A stretch of DNA of 51,300 bases from Prosthecobacter debontii. GTDB taxonomy: Bacteria; Verrucomicrobiota; Verrucomicrobiia; Verrucomicrobiales; Akkermansiaceae. The translations under genes and the position numbers were made by a program. This document shows, in pieces, positions 18,421 to 26,977 of the stretch. Numbering within the stretch: position 1 is the first letter of the stretch; each line of letters begins with the position of its first letter. The stretch spans positions 1 to 51,300 of the forward strand of contig CAMAXN010000015.1 of assembly GCA_945862245.1 (NCBI GenBank), in the 5' to 3' direction. The notes below the pieces were generated by a model. The model had not been told where the DNA came from and did not search any database. It saw only the letters and a program-made list of their open reading frames with translations.

Positions 18421-19400
18421 TGAGCGATGGTAATCTACTCGAAGTGAACAAGCTCATCACCTCTTTCGATACGGAGCGGGGAATACTGCGCGCGGTGGAT
18501 CAGGTTTCCTTTTCCATTCCGGCTGGTAAAACGGTCGGTATTGTCGGCGAGTCAGGATGCGGGAAAAGCGTCACCGCCATGTCGATTGTGCGGCTGCTGC
18601 CGCAGCCTTCAGGAAAAGTACTTGGAGGTGAGATTCGCTTCAAGGGCGAGAACCTCCTCCACGTCTCCCACCAGCGCATGCGTCAGATACGCGGCTGCGA
18701 GATTGGCGTGATTTTTCAGGAGCCGATGGCTGCCCTTAACCCTGTACACCGCATTGGTCGCCAAGTTGCCGAGGTGTTCCAGATTCACAAGAAGATGTCA
18801 AAAAAGGATGCTTGGGATGCCGCTACCGAGATGCTCACTCTGCTCCGCATCCCTGCCCCGGAGAAGCGGATGATGGATTATCCTCACCATCTCTCCGGCG
18901 GCATGAGGCAGCGCGTTGTGATAGCTCTCGCGCTGGCTTGCCGTCCTGCGCTGGTCATCGCCGATGAGCCGACAACCGCCCTCGATGTAACTGTTCAGGC
19001 GCAGATCCTCGATCTTTTGAAAAACCTTCAGAGCGAGATAGGCATGTCGGTCATGCTGATCACACATGATCTGGGAGTCATTGCGGAAACTTGCGACGAG
19101 GTCGTTGTCATGTATGCAGGGCGGGTGGTGGAAAGTGCGCCGGTGAATGAGCTATTCGAAAACCCGCTCCATGCCTACACGCAGGCGCTACTGCGCTCCA
19201 TCCCGACGCTCGACACCCCGCCGAAGTCCGTCCTCCACACGATCCCCGGCCTTGTCGCCGGCCTCGGCGAGCACGCGCATGGCTGCCGCTTTTGTCAGCG
19301 CATGGGCAGGAAATCGTCGATGACCCGCGAGCGACCCAAATTCAAGGAAGTGCAGCCGGGGCACTGGCTAGAAATCTGCAAGGAATGTTCGAATCTGTGA
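18420..19400 (+). CDS. Peptide importer ATPase 1 (OppD/DppD-like)
   Basis: 326 aa. Walker A GESGCGKS (43-50), signature [15 protein letters not shown], Walker [13 protein letters not shown], switch His in [11 protein letters not shown]. The C-terminal oligopeptide-transporter extension has a shortened Cys motif, CRFCQRMG and CKECSNL, which may hold the iron-sulfur cluster known in DppD-type ATPases. The start A overlaps the stop of the binding-protein gene (TAATG). In E. coli the two ATPases are fused as YejF; here they are separate genes. Confidence 0.9.
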   Translation: MSDGNLLEVNKLITSFDTERGILRAVDQVSFSIPAGKTVGIVGESGCGKSVTAMSIVRLLPQPSGKVLGGEIRFKGENLLHVSHQRMRQIRGCEIGVIFQEPMAALNPVHRIGRQVAEVFQIHKKMSKKDAWDAATEMLTLLRIPAPEKRMMDYPHHLSGGMRQRVVIALALACRPALVIADEPTTALDVTVQAQILDLLKNLQSEIGMSVMLITHDLGVIAETCDEVVVMYAGRVVESAPVNELFENPLHAYTQALLRSIPTLDTPPKSVLHTIPGLVAGLGEHAHGCRFCQRMGRKSSMTRERPKFKEVQPGHWLEICKECSNL

Positions 19401-20407
19401 GTGAATTACCGTTATTGGCCGTCGAAGACCTGCACATGCATTTCGCCGTGCGTACAGGCCTATTTATGAAGCAGACCAGCGCAGTGAAAGCCGTGGATGG
19501 CGTTTCCCTCCAACTCGGCGCTGGGGAGACCCTGGGTCTCGTCGGCGAGTCTGGCTGTGGGAAATCCACCCTCGGTAAAGCCCTCGTCCGCTTGCTTAGT
19601 CCTACTTCCGGGAAAATTTACTTTGAGGGACGCGACATCACCCATCTCTCGCAGTGGCAGCTACGCCCGTTGCGCCGAGATTTTCAGATGATCTTCCAGG
19701 ATCCCGCCGAGTCACTCGACGCGCGAATGAGCGTCCGTTCCCTCGTCGAGGAACCCTTCCGTATCCACGGCCTCGGCAACCGAGCCGAGCGTAAAAAGTG
19801 GGTGGATGATTTGCTGGAAACAGTCGGACTTTCCTCTTCCTCCGCGGAGAAATATTCCTTCGAGTTCTCTGGTGGCCAGCGCCAGCGCATCGGCATCGCC
19901 CGCGCGCTCGCCCTCAAGCCCAAGTGGCTTGTATGCGACGAACCCGTCTCCGCCCTCGATGTCTCGGTCCAGTCCCAGATTCTCAATCTCCTCGTCGATC
20001 TCCAACGGGACTTTGGTCTCTCCTACCTTTTCATTGCACACGACCTCTCTGTGGTAAAGCACATCAGCGACCGTGTAGCTGTGATGTATCTCGGAAAAAT
20101 CGTGGAGCTGGCGGATTCGGAAACGATCTATCGGAATCCAAAACACGCCTACACCAAAGCCCTGCTCTCCGCTGTCCCGAATCCCGATCCTAAGGTGAAA
20201 CGAAAAAAAATTCTCCTTGAGGGCGATGTTCCGTCCCCCATAGATCCCCCGGCTGGCAGTGCCTTCGGTCATCGCATGGGACATTCCCGCTATGAGGAAA
20301 CCATCGGCATGGATCTCTCTCTCCGCGAGATATCCCCAGGCCACTGGGTCGCTGCCGATCCCACCTGCCTTGAGCTGGGCGATTGGAAAAAGATTTCCGG
20401 TAGGTGA
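19385..20407 (+). CDS. Peptide importer ATPase 2 (OppF/DppF-like)
   Basis: 340 aa from the ATG at 19385, which overlaps the end of the previous gene by 16 bp. A longer frame to 19292 exists but would duplicate coding of the first ATPase. Walker A GESGCGKS, signature [15 protein letters not shown], Walker [13 protein letters not shown], switch His in [11 protein letters not shown]. The C-terminal extension ends with [10 protein letters not shown]. It is the last gene of the operon. Confidence 0.9.
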   Translation: MFESVSELPLLAVEDLHMHFAVRTGLFMKQTSAVKAVDGVSLQLGAGETLGLVGESGCGKSTLGKALVRLLSPTSGKIYFEGRDITHLSQWQLRPLRRDFQMIFQDPAESLDARMSVRSLVEEPFRIHGLGNRAERKKWVDDLLETVGLSSSSAEKYSFEFSGGQRQRIGIARALALKPKWLVCDEPVSALDVSVQSQILNLLVDLQRDFGLSYLFIAHDLSVVKHISDRVAVMYLGKIVELADSETIYRNPKHAYTKALLSAVPNPDPKVKRKKILLEGDVPSPIDPPAGSAFGHRMGHSRYEETIGMDLSLREISPGHWVAADPTCLELGDWKKISGR

Positions 20408-20605
20408 AGCGACGCCTCGTATCCTCTCCTTCGAACCATGATGAAGGTGAAGGAAATTCGTCCTATTCCGTCTTCGGGAGAGTAATACTGGATTTTTTTA
20501 TTCGCGTATCGAATGGAATTTGTATTTTTCGCTCATCTGTTAGAATCGTATTTTTGTAATAAACGACGACATCCAAGAGAACAGCGACCCCAATTGAAAA
20601 TTGTC
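20408..20605. other. Intergenic, no gene seen
   Basis: Between the importer operon and the metF terminator I find no coding potential. AT-rich runs (GGATTTTTTTATTCGCG) are present but no hairpin that would clearly end the importer transcript. Confidence 0.45.
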
Positions 20606-20678
20606 CAAAAAAATAGTGACTCGGCCGATCATCCCAGAAGAAAACCCATTAACTTCTAAGCATTTCGGCCGAGCCACT
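20606..20678 (-). terminator. Intrinsic terminator of metF
   Basis: Arms 20665-20678 and 20615-20628 (AGTGGCTCGGCCGA with TCGGCCGAGTCACT, one mismatch) form a strong stem. A smaller inner hairpin AGAAG/CTTCT lies in the 36-nt loop. On the minus strand it is followed at once by ATTTTTTTGG, so it works downstream of metF. Confidence 0.75.
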
Positions 20679-20748
20679 TGTCTTGCGACACAAACATGTG
20701 AGCTCATAGCATGCCGAATTTTATAAAAAGTGATTTTTTTTCAGAATA

Positions 20749-21642
20749 CTACAAACCGAGCGATGCGTAGATCTGGCGGGTAGTGTGGGATTTATTAAGT
20801 GTATAGAGATGGATACCTGCGACAGAGGCATCAAGCAGCTCGGCGCATTGTTGTGCAGCATAGTGGATACCAGCTCGCTCTACGGCTTCCGGGTTGGATT
20901 TCGCGCGGGCGAGTGCCTTGATAAGCTTGGCCGGGTAGCGGGCGCCGGCGGCGAGTTCGGCCATGCGCTTCATGCTGCCAGTGGATGTAACCGGCATGAT
21001 TCCCGCGGTGATCGGGATGTGGATTCCGGCCAGCTCGCAGCGTTCGCGGTAGTCGAAGAAATCATGATTATCAAAAAAAAGCTGGGTGCAGATATAGTCC
21101 GCTCCGGCATCGACCTTGGCCTTCATGTAGTCGAGTTCTGCGACGCGGTTTGGAGTGGCCGGGTGCCCTTCTGGAAATCCCGCGACACCGATTCCGAAGC
21201 CGCGAGGATCGGGGTGCCTTCCGGATTCATTGAATTTACGGATATGCGCCACGAGATCCGCAGCAAAAAGGAAATCGCCCTGCGACCAATCATAATTCGG
21301 CTGGTCTTTCGGCGGATCGCCGCGCAGGGCGAGGATGTTCGAAACCCCGGCATCGGCGTAGCGGGTGAGGATCGCGTCGATCTCATCCCTTGTGTGGCCG
21401 ACGCAAGTTAGATGCGGGACGGGAGGGATATTCGTAGTCTGGCGGATGCGGAGAACGAGATCATGGGTCAGCTCGCGTGTCGAACCACCGGCGCCGTAGG
21501 TGACGGAGACAAAAGAGGGCGAGAGGGTCTCCAGGTTGCGGATGGTTTCGTAAAGCTCCTCCCAGGCGGCTTGGGCGCGCGGCGGAAAAAACTCGAAGGA
21601 AAGCGAGGGCTTGGGGCTGCTTAGGATATCGAGAATGTGCAT
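20749..21642 (-). CDS. metF: 5,10-methylenetetrahydrofolate reductase
   Basis: 297 aa, the usual length for bacterial MetF. Flavoenzyme that reduces 5,10-methylene-THF to 5-methyl-THF for methionine synthesis. Motifs: the N-terminal SFEFFPPRA with the catalytic Glu, SVTYGAGGSTRE, PHLTCVG, ILALRGDPP (FAD-binding) and ICTQLFFDN. It is monocistronic with its own terminator. I see no SAM riboswitch in the ~110 bp upstream. Confidence 0.95.
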   Translation of the reverse strand: MHILDILSSPKPSLSFEFFPPRAQAAWEELYETIRNLETLSPSFVSVTYGAGGSTRELTHDLVLRIRQTTNIPPVPHLTCVGHTRDEIDAILTRYADAGVSNILALRGDPPKDQPNYDWSQGDFLFAADLVAHIRKFNESGRHPDPRGFGIGVAGFPEGHPATPNRVAELDYMKAKVDAGADYICTQLFFDNHDFFDYRERCELAGIHIPITAGIMPVTSTGSMKRMAELAAGARYPAKLIKALARAKSNPEAVERAGIHYAAQQCAELLDASVAGIHLYTLNKSHTTRQIYASLGL

Positions 21643-21762
21643 GGTAGGGAAAATATTTACGATGAGAGCGAATTTCGTGGAAACTTTTCCTGTTTGCGGG
21701 TGTTTGCAAGTGCGCTGACGTATGTTTGCTCCGATCCCGTAAACTTCAAACGCTAAACTTCT

Positions 21763-22329
21763 ATGAAAACGATACTTGCAGGCGGCATTCTAGCATCAGT
21801 TCTGGTATCCGCAGCGATGGCGGAAGGCGATCGGCATCCCGAAGCGGGACGGCCACCTGAAGGAGGAAGACCTCCAAATCATGGTGAAAAGCGGCCGTTA
21901 CTTGGTGGCCCGGATGAGATGTTCAAGCACATGGATAGGGACGGCGACGGCAATATCTCGAAGCGTGAGTTTTTCGCTTCTCCACGCATGGAGAGGTTAC
22001 CTGAGAACAAACGCGAGGAATTTTTCGAGCGGCTTGATCGAGATGGAGATGGCCTGATCAAACGCGAGGAGATCGTCGCGATGAGGCGCGACAACGAGCG
22101 CCGCGCTATGGGTCGGTTCCGGAAGCTGGATACCGATAAAAGCGGCGGACTCGATTTCGAGGAGTTCAGCAAAGGCGAGTTATTCGGAAAGCTGCCAGAG
22201 GAGAAGCAGCGTCAGATTTTTACGAGAATGGACACCGATGGAAATGGCGAGATCAACGGAGCAGATAAACCCAAAGGGCCGCCCGTAAAACCGGAAAGAC
22301 CTGAGAAACGTCTGCATAAAGGAAATTAG
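21763..22329 (+). CDS. Secreted four-EF-hand protein
   Basis: 188 aa with signal peptide MKTILAGGILASVLVSAAMA. A Pro/Gly-rich linker precedes four EF-hand loops: DRDGDGNISKREF (57-69), DRDGDGLIKREE, DTDKSGGLDFEEF and DTDGNGEINGAD. All have acidic residues at positions 1, 3 and 5 of the loop, so calcium binding is expected. Such proteins are common in this phylum and may buffer calcium or bind partners in the envelope. It is a lone gene between divergent metF and convergent secDF. Confidence 0.85.
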   Translation: MKTILAGGILASVLVSAAMAEGDRHPEAGRPPEGGRPPNHGEKRPLLGGPDEMFKHMDRDGDGNISKREFFASPRMERLPENKREEFFERLDRDGDGLIKREEIVAMRRDNERRAMGRFRKLDTDKSGGLDFEEFSKGELFGKLPEEKQRQIFTRMDTDGNGEINGADKPKGPPVKPERPEKRLHKGN

Positions 22330-22467
22330 TAGTTGGTAAAATCGCTCTTAAGGATTGAACCTAACTAGCTTGGCTTCACCCACTGAAGTAAAAGACCAAG
22401 TTTTGCCAAGTGATTGAGATTAAGAACCTAATATCCTAGTTTCAAATTCCCAATGTCCCTTTGAGCT

Positions 22468-24906
22468 TTATGCCTCTGCCGCATCAACCTTCGCCGATTC
22501 GGCGGCGAGGGTTGTGGCCAGAACGTCCTTGCGGATGTCGCCGCCCTTGCGTTGCGACCACCAAAGAACGATGGGGGAGGCGACGAACACCGATGAGTAG
22601 GTTCCGATCACGAGACCGATGAGGATCATGATGGAGAAATCCCTGAGTGCTGAACCACCGTAGAGCGAGAGAATCGCGACGGTCACAATGGTTGTCGCAG
22701 AGGTGAGGATCGTGCGGGAGAGGGTGGCGTTGATCGCCTCGTTCATGACGTCCTTGATGGCCCCCGTGCGGATAAGAACTGTTTCACGAATACGGTCAAA
22801 AATAACAATGGTGTCATTGATCGAGTAACCCGCGATCGTGAGGATCGCGCCGACATGGATCAGGGAAAGCTCGCGACCAAGAAGCACGACCACGCCGACA
22901 GAGATGATCACATCATGAAGCAGTGCGATAAAGGCACCGAGCGCGAACGAGAACTCGAAGCGAATCGTGATGTAGATGGCAATGCCAATGAGGCCCAAGC
23001 CAAGTGCAATGATAGACTCCCGCATGAAAGAGCCGCCGATAAGTGCGGATACCTCTTCCTTGGATTCGTCGATCAGATATTCGTCGGAGCCGTCCGGTTT
23101 CTTTTCAGAGAAAACGGGAATTTCCGAGCGCAGGGCGCTTACGATCTTCCCGGTGTCCGCCTTGTCAGTGCGAATACTGAGCAGGGCACCCGTGGCCGGA
23201 TTACTCTCGATCTGCGGGAATGCTGCGCGAGTAAGCGTTAGGGTGGAGAGGACTTTGTCCACGTCCTCAAGTTTAACCTCTTTCTCGCCGAGCTGGAACT
23301 GGATGCGTGTGCCACCGGTAAAATCGATTCCCAAGGAACTTTCGCGTTTCAGAGCAAACGCGGCCAGTGAAATCACAATGAAAATACTGGAGACGATCGC
23401 GGTCTTTTTCGCAGCGGCGAGGAAGTCGATTTTGGTCGCCTTGATCAGGTTGAGAAAAGTCATTTTCCTCAGAAGATTCGTATCGGTGCCCCAGCGGAAC
23501 AGGACGCGGGTGACGAGGATCGCGGAAAACATGGAGGCGATGATGCCGATGCTCAGGGTCACCGCGAAACCCTTGATACTGCCGCTAGCCATCGAGAAGA
23601 GGATGACTGCCGAGATCAGCGAGGTGATATTCGCATCGAAAATGGCGGAGAAAGCCTTGTCGTAGGAAGCGGCGATGGCGCTCTTCAGGGATTTGCCGTT
23701 CTCTAGTTCTTCACGGAGACGCTCGTAGATCAGGACGTTCGCATCGACCGCGAGACCGATGGTTAGGATGATACCGGCGATGCCGGGAAGCGAGAAGGTG
23801 AAGCCAAACATCGCCATGGCTCCAAAGAGCATAAGGCCGTTCACAATCAGCCCTAGGAGGGCGACGATGCCGCCCGTGCGGTAATAGATGAGGACGAAAA
23901 TGGCGGTAATTGCGAGGCCGATGAGGCCGGACCAGATACCCTGTTTCACGATGGCGGCGCCGAGAGTAGGTGAAACACTGCGCTCCTCCTCCACTTCGAG
24001 CGGATTTTCCAGAGGGTTCATCAGCGCGTTTGCGAGCTGTCGGGTTTCGCCGGCTTCGTCTAGGCCATTGATTACGAAATTCTTGCCCAGCGGGACACTC
24101 TGAACGACCGGGGCGCTTTTAACAATGCCGTCGAGGACGATCGCGATCCTGTCTATATTCGGACGCATGTTCTGCGTGAGCGCGATCATCTTGTCGGTAC
24201 CCAGATTATTCAGCGTAATGTCCACTGAGTCCATGCTACTAGGGGAGGGGTATGCGTTGACGATATCGGAACCGCCGAGTGCCGCCCTGCGGTTGAGGAG
24301 AATCGGAGTTGTGGTCTCGTTGCCATTCTCGTCCTTTTGGGTGAGTTCGTAGGCACGGTATCCTGGTACGATCTCATCGTCGTCGAGCACACGCTGGGCG
24401 AGGGATTTACCGTTCTCACCAATTTCGTTGTTGCGTGGGGAAACCTCGCGCAATTCAAGCTTTGCCACAGTCTCGAGAGTCTTGCGGATTTCTGCCGATT
24501 CCTCCGGCTTCACGCCCGGCATTTGAACTAGAATACCGTCATCACCCTGAGCAACGATAAGTGGCTCTGCTGTTCCCATGGAGTCGAGGCGTCCTTGTAT
24601 TACACGAATCGCCTCCTGGACTTGATCCGGAGTTACCGGCATTTCCTCACCATTTGCATTTTCCTTCGGCTGGATGCGCAGGAAAAATGCCGAGCCACCG
24701 GCGATGTCTATGCCTGCCTTAAGGCGCTCTTTCGGAGGAAATATGGCGAGGGCGCAGAGTCCGCAAATTCCGACGAGGAGCACGGTTCCGACATTGCGTT
24801 TCCTGGTCTCGATCTCGGTGGCGAAATACCAGAAGAAGAGGATCAGCAGCGTGAGACCGATGGTGAACAGAGTGAGCGGATCCTTGAAAAATAAGACGGC
24901 GAGCAT
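22468..24906 (-). CDS. secDF: Fused protein translocase subunit SecD-SecF
   Basis: 812 aa. The N-terminal half is SecD: first helix, periplasmic P1 region with DIAGGSAFFLRIQP and QGRLDSMGTAEPLI, then a helix bundle with IILTIGLAVDANVLIYERLREE. The C-terminal half is SecF, starting about residue 500: LGIDFTGGTRIQFQLG and AGYSINDTIVIFDRIRE. It uses the proton motive force to pull proteins out of the Sec channel. Fused forms occur in several bacterial groups. It follows yajC by 50 bp, the standard yajC-secD-secF order. Confidence 0.94.
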   Translation of the reverse strand: MLAVLFFKDPLTLFTIGLTLLILFFWYFATEIETRKRNVGTVLLVGICGLCALAIFPPKERLKAGIDIAGGSAFFLRIQPKENANGEEMPVTPDQVQEAIRVIQGRLDSMGTAEPLIVAQGDDGILVQMPGVKPEESAEIRKTLETVAKLELREVSPRNNEIGENGKSLAQRVLDDDEIVPGYRAYELTQKDENGNETTTPILLNRRAALGGSDIVNAYPSPSSMDSVDITLNNLGTDKMIALTQNMRPNIDRIAIVLDGIVKSAPVVQSVPLGKNFVINGLDEAGETRQLANALMNPLENPLEVEEERSVSPTLGAAIVKQGIWSGLIGLAITAIFVLIYYRTGGIVALLGLIVNGLMLFGAMAMFGFTFSLPGIAGIILTIGLAVDANVLIYERLREELENGKSLKSAIAASYDKAFSAIFDANITSLISAVILFSMASGSIKGFAVTLSIGIIASMFSAILVTRVLFRWGTDTNLLRKMTFLNLIKATKIDFLAAAKKTAIVSSIFIVISLAAFALKRESSLGIDFTGGTRIQFQLGEKEVKLEDVDKVLSTLTLTRAAFPQIESNPATGALLSIRTDKADTGKIVSALRSEIPVFSEKKPDGSDEYLIDESKEEVSALIGGSFMRESIIALGLGLIGIAIYITIRFEFSFALGAFIALLHDVIISVGVVVLLGRELSLIHVGAILTIAGYSINDTIVIFDRIRETVLIRTGAIKDVMNEAINATLSRTILTSATTIVTVAILSLYGGSALRDFSIMILIGLVIGTYSSVFVASPIVLWWSQRKGGDIRKDVLATTLAAESAKVDAAEA

Positions 24907-24956
24907 GGTAGAGAGGGTTGTAAACGGGTATCAGCGCGGGCGAAAACGGGGAAGCA

Positions 24957-25292
24957 TTAGGCTTCCTTGGTCTCTTTCTTGGTGACGGAAGCGATGGCGG
25001 GTTTGTCGAATTCGAGGATCGTGCCCTCGGCTACTTTCACCATGATGGTGGTGTCCTTGACGTTGTGGACGATGCCGTGGAGGCCGGCTGTGGTGATTAC
25101 CTTGTCGCCGCTCTTGAGGGCGGCGATGCGTGTGGCCTGCTCCTTGCGTTGGCGCTGCTGCGGGCGGATGAGAAGAAAATAGAACATCACGATCATGATC
25201 ACGATCATGAAGGCGGGGCTGGCGAGAAGTGCAGCGAAGCCCTCAGGCTTTGCGGGAGGGGCTTGGGCGAGGGTATGTAAGAATGTAGTCAT
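24957..25292 (-). CDS. yajC: Preprotein translocase subunit YajC
   Basis: 111 aa. The start ATG at 25290-25292 overlaps the tgt stop (ATGA), which decides it over the long upstream frame. There is one membrane helix, FMIVIMIVMFYFLLIRPQQR, followed by the YajC domain with LKSGDKVITTAGLHGIV. It is an accessory subunit of the SecDF complex. Confidence 0.93.
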   Translation of the reverse strand: MTTFLHTLAQAPPAKPEGFAALLASPAFMIVIMIVMFYFLLIRPQQRQRKEQATRIAALKSGDKVITTAGLHGIVHNVKDTTIMVKVAEGTILEFDKPAIASVTKKETKEA

Positions 25293-26419
25293 GATCGGTT
25301 GTTCTTGGAGTTGTAGCGTTGGATGAAGGTTTTTTTGAAATTTTCGAATTCGCCCGCGACGATCGCTAGGCGCGCGCGGCGAGTTAGGGACAGGTAGAAA
25401 TGCAGATTGTGGAAGGAAAGCAACCGTAAAGCGAGGATTTCGCCTGCCCGAAAAAGGTGGCGAAGGTAGGCCCGGGAGAAGTCCGCTACGTGTGGATGGC
25501 AGGATTCGCAGAGTGGCGAAGGATCTTTGGCGTAGATGAGGTTTTTGATGTGGATCGGGCCGTCCAACGTAAAGGCGACGCCGTGGCGGGCGATGCGGGT
25601 GGGCATCACGCAATCGAACATGTCCACGCCGCGGCCTATCATTTCCAGAATCTGCGGCGGGGTGCCGAGTCCCATGGCGTAGCGCGGCTTGTCAGCGGGG
25701 AGGAAAGGCACGGAACTCTCGATGGCTCGAAACATCTCGTGCTCTGGCTCGCCGACCGAGACTCCGCCGATCGCATAGCCGTCGAAGTCCAGCTCCACCA
25801 GTTCCTTGGCGGATCGCTCGCGCAAATGTGCGTAGATGGAACCCTGCACGATGCCGAAGTGGTGCTGCGGCTTACCGGCGGTGAGCGGCCGGTTTTCCGA
25901 AACCCAATCCTTGCAGCGTTTCGCCCAGCGGGTGGTCAGGGCGAGGGAGGTTTCTGCGTATTTTTCATCGCACGGATAGGGTGGGCACTCGTCGAAGAGC
26001 ATCGCGATGTCGGAGCCGAGTGCAGCCTGGATCTCCATGGAAAGCTCCGGAGTGAGCATCATCTTTGTCCCATCGAGGTGGGATTGGAAACGCACGCCCT
26101 CTTCGGTAATTTTTCGCATTTTTGCCAGCGACCATACTTGGAATCCACCGGAATCGGTGAGCATGGGTTTGCGCCAGGTCGTAAATTCATGGATCCCGCC
26201 AAAATCACGGATTAGCTCGTGGCCGGGGCGGAGCCAGAGGTGGTAGGTGTTACCGAGGATAATCTGCGCGCCCAGTTCCTCCAGCTCACCGGGATGGAGG
26301 GTTTTTACCGATCCTTGGGTGCCCACGGGCATGAAAATCGGCGTCTCGACCTCGCCGTGCGGCAGGGAAAGCGTTCCGGTGCGGGCAGTGCCATCGGTGG
26401 CTTGAAGGGTGAAAGGCAT
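25289..26419 (-). CDS. tgt: Queuine tRNA-ribosyltransferase with altered zinc site
   Basis: 376 aa. Exchanges guanine-34 for preQ1 in tRNAs with GUN anticodons. Motifs: GNTYHLWLRPG, MLTDSGGFQVWSL (Asp89), FGIVQGS, YAIGGVSVGE, and the nucleophile Asp269 in MFDCVMPTR. The usual zinc motif C-x-C-x2-C before (Y/F)SRAYL is not present. The aligned residues are Ser306, His308 and Val311, while two cysteines (304, 307) and two histidines (308, 310) sit nearby in LCESCHPHVADFSRAYL; the last ligand, His337 in SFHNLHFY, is kept. It is the first gene of tgt-yajC-secDF. Confidence 0.93.
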   Translation of the reverse strand: MPFTLQATDGTARTGTLSLPHGEVETPIFMPVGTQGSVKTLHPGELEELGAQIILGNTYHLWLRPGHELIRDFGGIHEFTTWRKPMLTDSGGFQVWSLAKMRKITEEGVRFQSHLDGTKMMLTPELSMEIQAALGSDIAMLFDECPPYPCDEKYAETSLALTTRWAKRCKDWVSENRPLTAGKPQHHFGIVQGSIYAHLRERSAKELVELDFDGYAIGGVSVGEPEHEMFRAIESSVPFLPADKPRYAMGLGTPPQILEMIGRGVDMFDCVMPTRIARHGVAFTLDGPIHIKNLIYAKDPSPLCESCHPHVADFSRAYLRHLFRAGEILALRLLSFHNLHFYLSLTRRARLAIVAGEFENFKKTFIQRYNSKNNRS

Positions 26420-26589
26420 GTTAGGTGGTGACCTTCTTCACTTGGCAGGTCTTACGGGAAAGCTCAGGATATCGTCGATCGTGCAAAGCGGGCAGGTGAG
26501 GGCGGGCATTGATTGTGGGGAGGCGAAAATGAACCTCCAAACCTTGTGATTTCAGCCGTGCCGTAAACATGGCTGGAGTTCCCAAATGG

Positions 26590-26661
26590 CTCCGGCGGTA
26601 GGGATCGAACCTACGACCTAGTGGTTAACAGCCACCCGCTCTGCCGCTGAGCTACACCGGA
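26590..26661 (-). tRNA. tRNA-Asn (GTT)
   Basis: Minus strand: acceptor UCCGGUG with CGCCGGA, anticodon loop CUGUUAA in a GUGG/CCAC stem (anticodon GUU), T-loop GGUUCGAUCCC. CCA not encoded. Confidence 0.95.
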
Positions 26662-26764
26662 TTTGGAATATTGCCGCAACAAGCGGCGCGGGCGGAAGAT
26701 GGGATTACCCTGCACCGGCTTGCAAGGGGAAAATACTAATTGGCAGGAATTTCCCCGCTGTGGG

Positions 26765-26965
26765 TCAACCTCCCGCGGCTAGAGTGATAATCTCTAGCCG
26801 GTCTCCCGCATTGATCGGGGTTTCTGGGAAAAGGCGCGGCAGTACGGCTTCGCGGTTGAGTTCGGCAACCACGGGTTTGCCGTCGAGGCTGAGGGAAACG
26901 AGCAACTCGGTGAGAGTTGTTGGTGCGGTGAGTTGGTGTGCTTGTCCGTTAAGGATGATATCCAT
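26765..26965 (-). CDS. thiS: Sulfur carrier protein ThiS
   Basis: 66 aa ubiquitin-like protein starting MDIILNGQAHQL and ending LEIITLAAGG. The terminal Gly-Gly is the site of thiocarboxylation in thiazole synthesis for thiamine. The last residues also fit MoaD-like carriers, but ThiS is the better match by length and the VAELNREAV motif. It follows the DUF2851 gene by 12 bp; no thiG or thiF is in the window. Confidence 0.85.
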   Translation of the reverse strand: MDIILNGQAHQLTAPTTLTELLVSLSLDGKPVVAELNREAVLPRLFPETPINAGDRLEIITLAAGG

Positions 26966-26977
26966 GGTCGTATGTGA

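Noticed and set aside
21643..21762. SAM-type riboswitch upstream of metF
   Set aside because: I could not find the conserved helices or an anti-terminator arrangement in the short leader.
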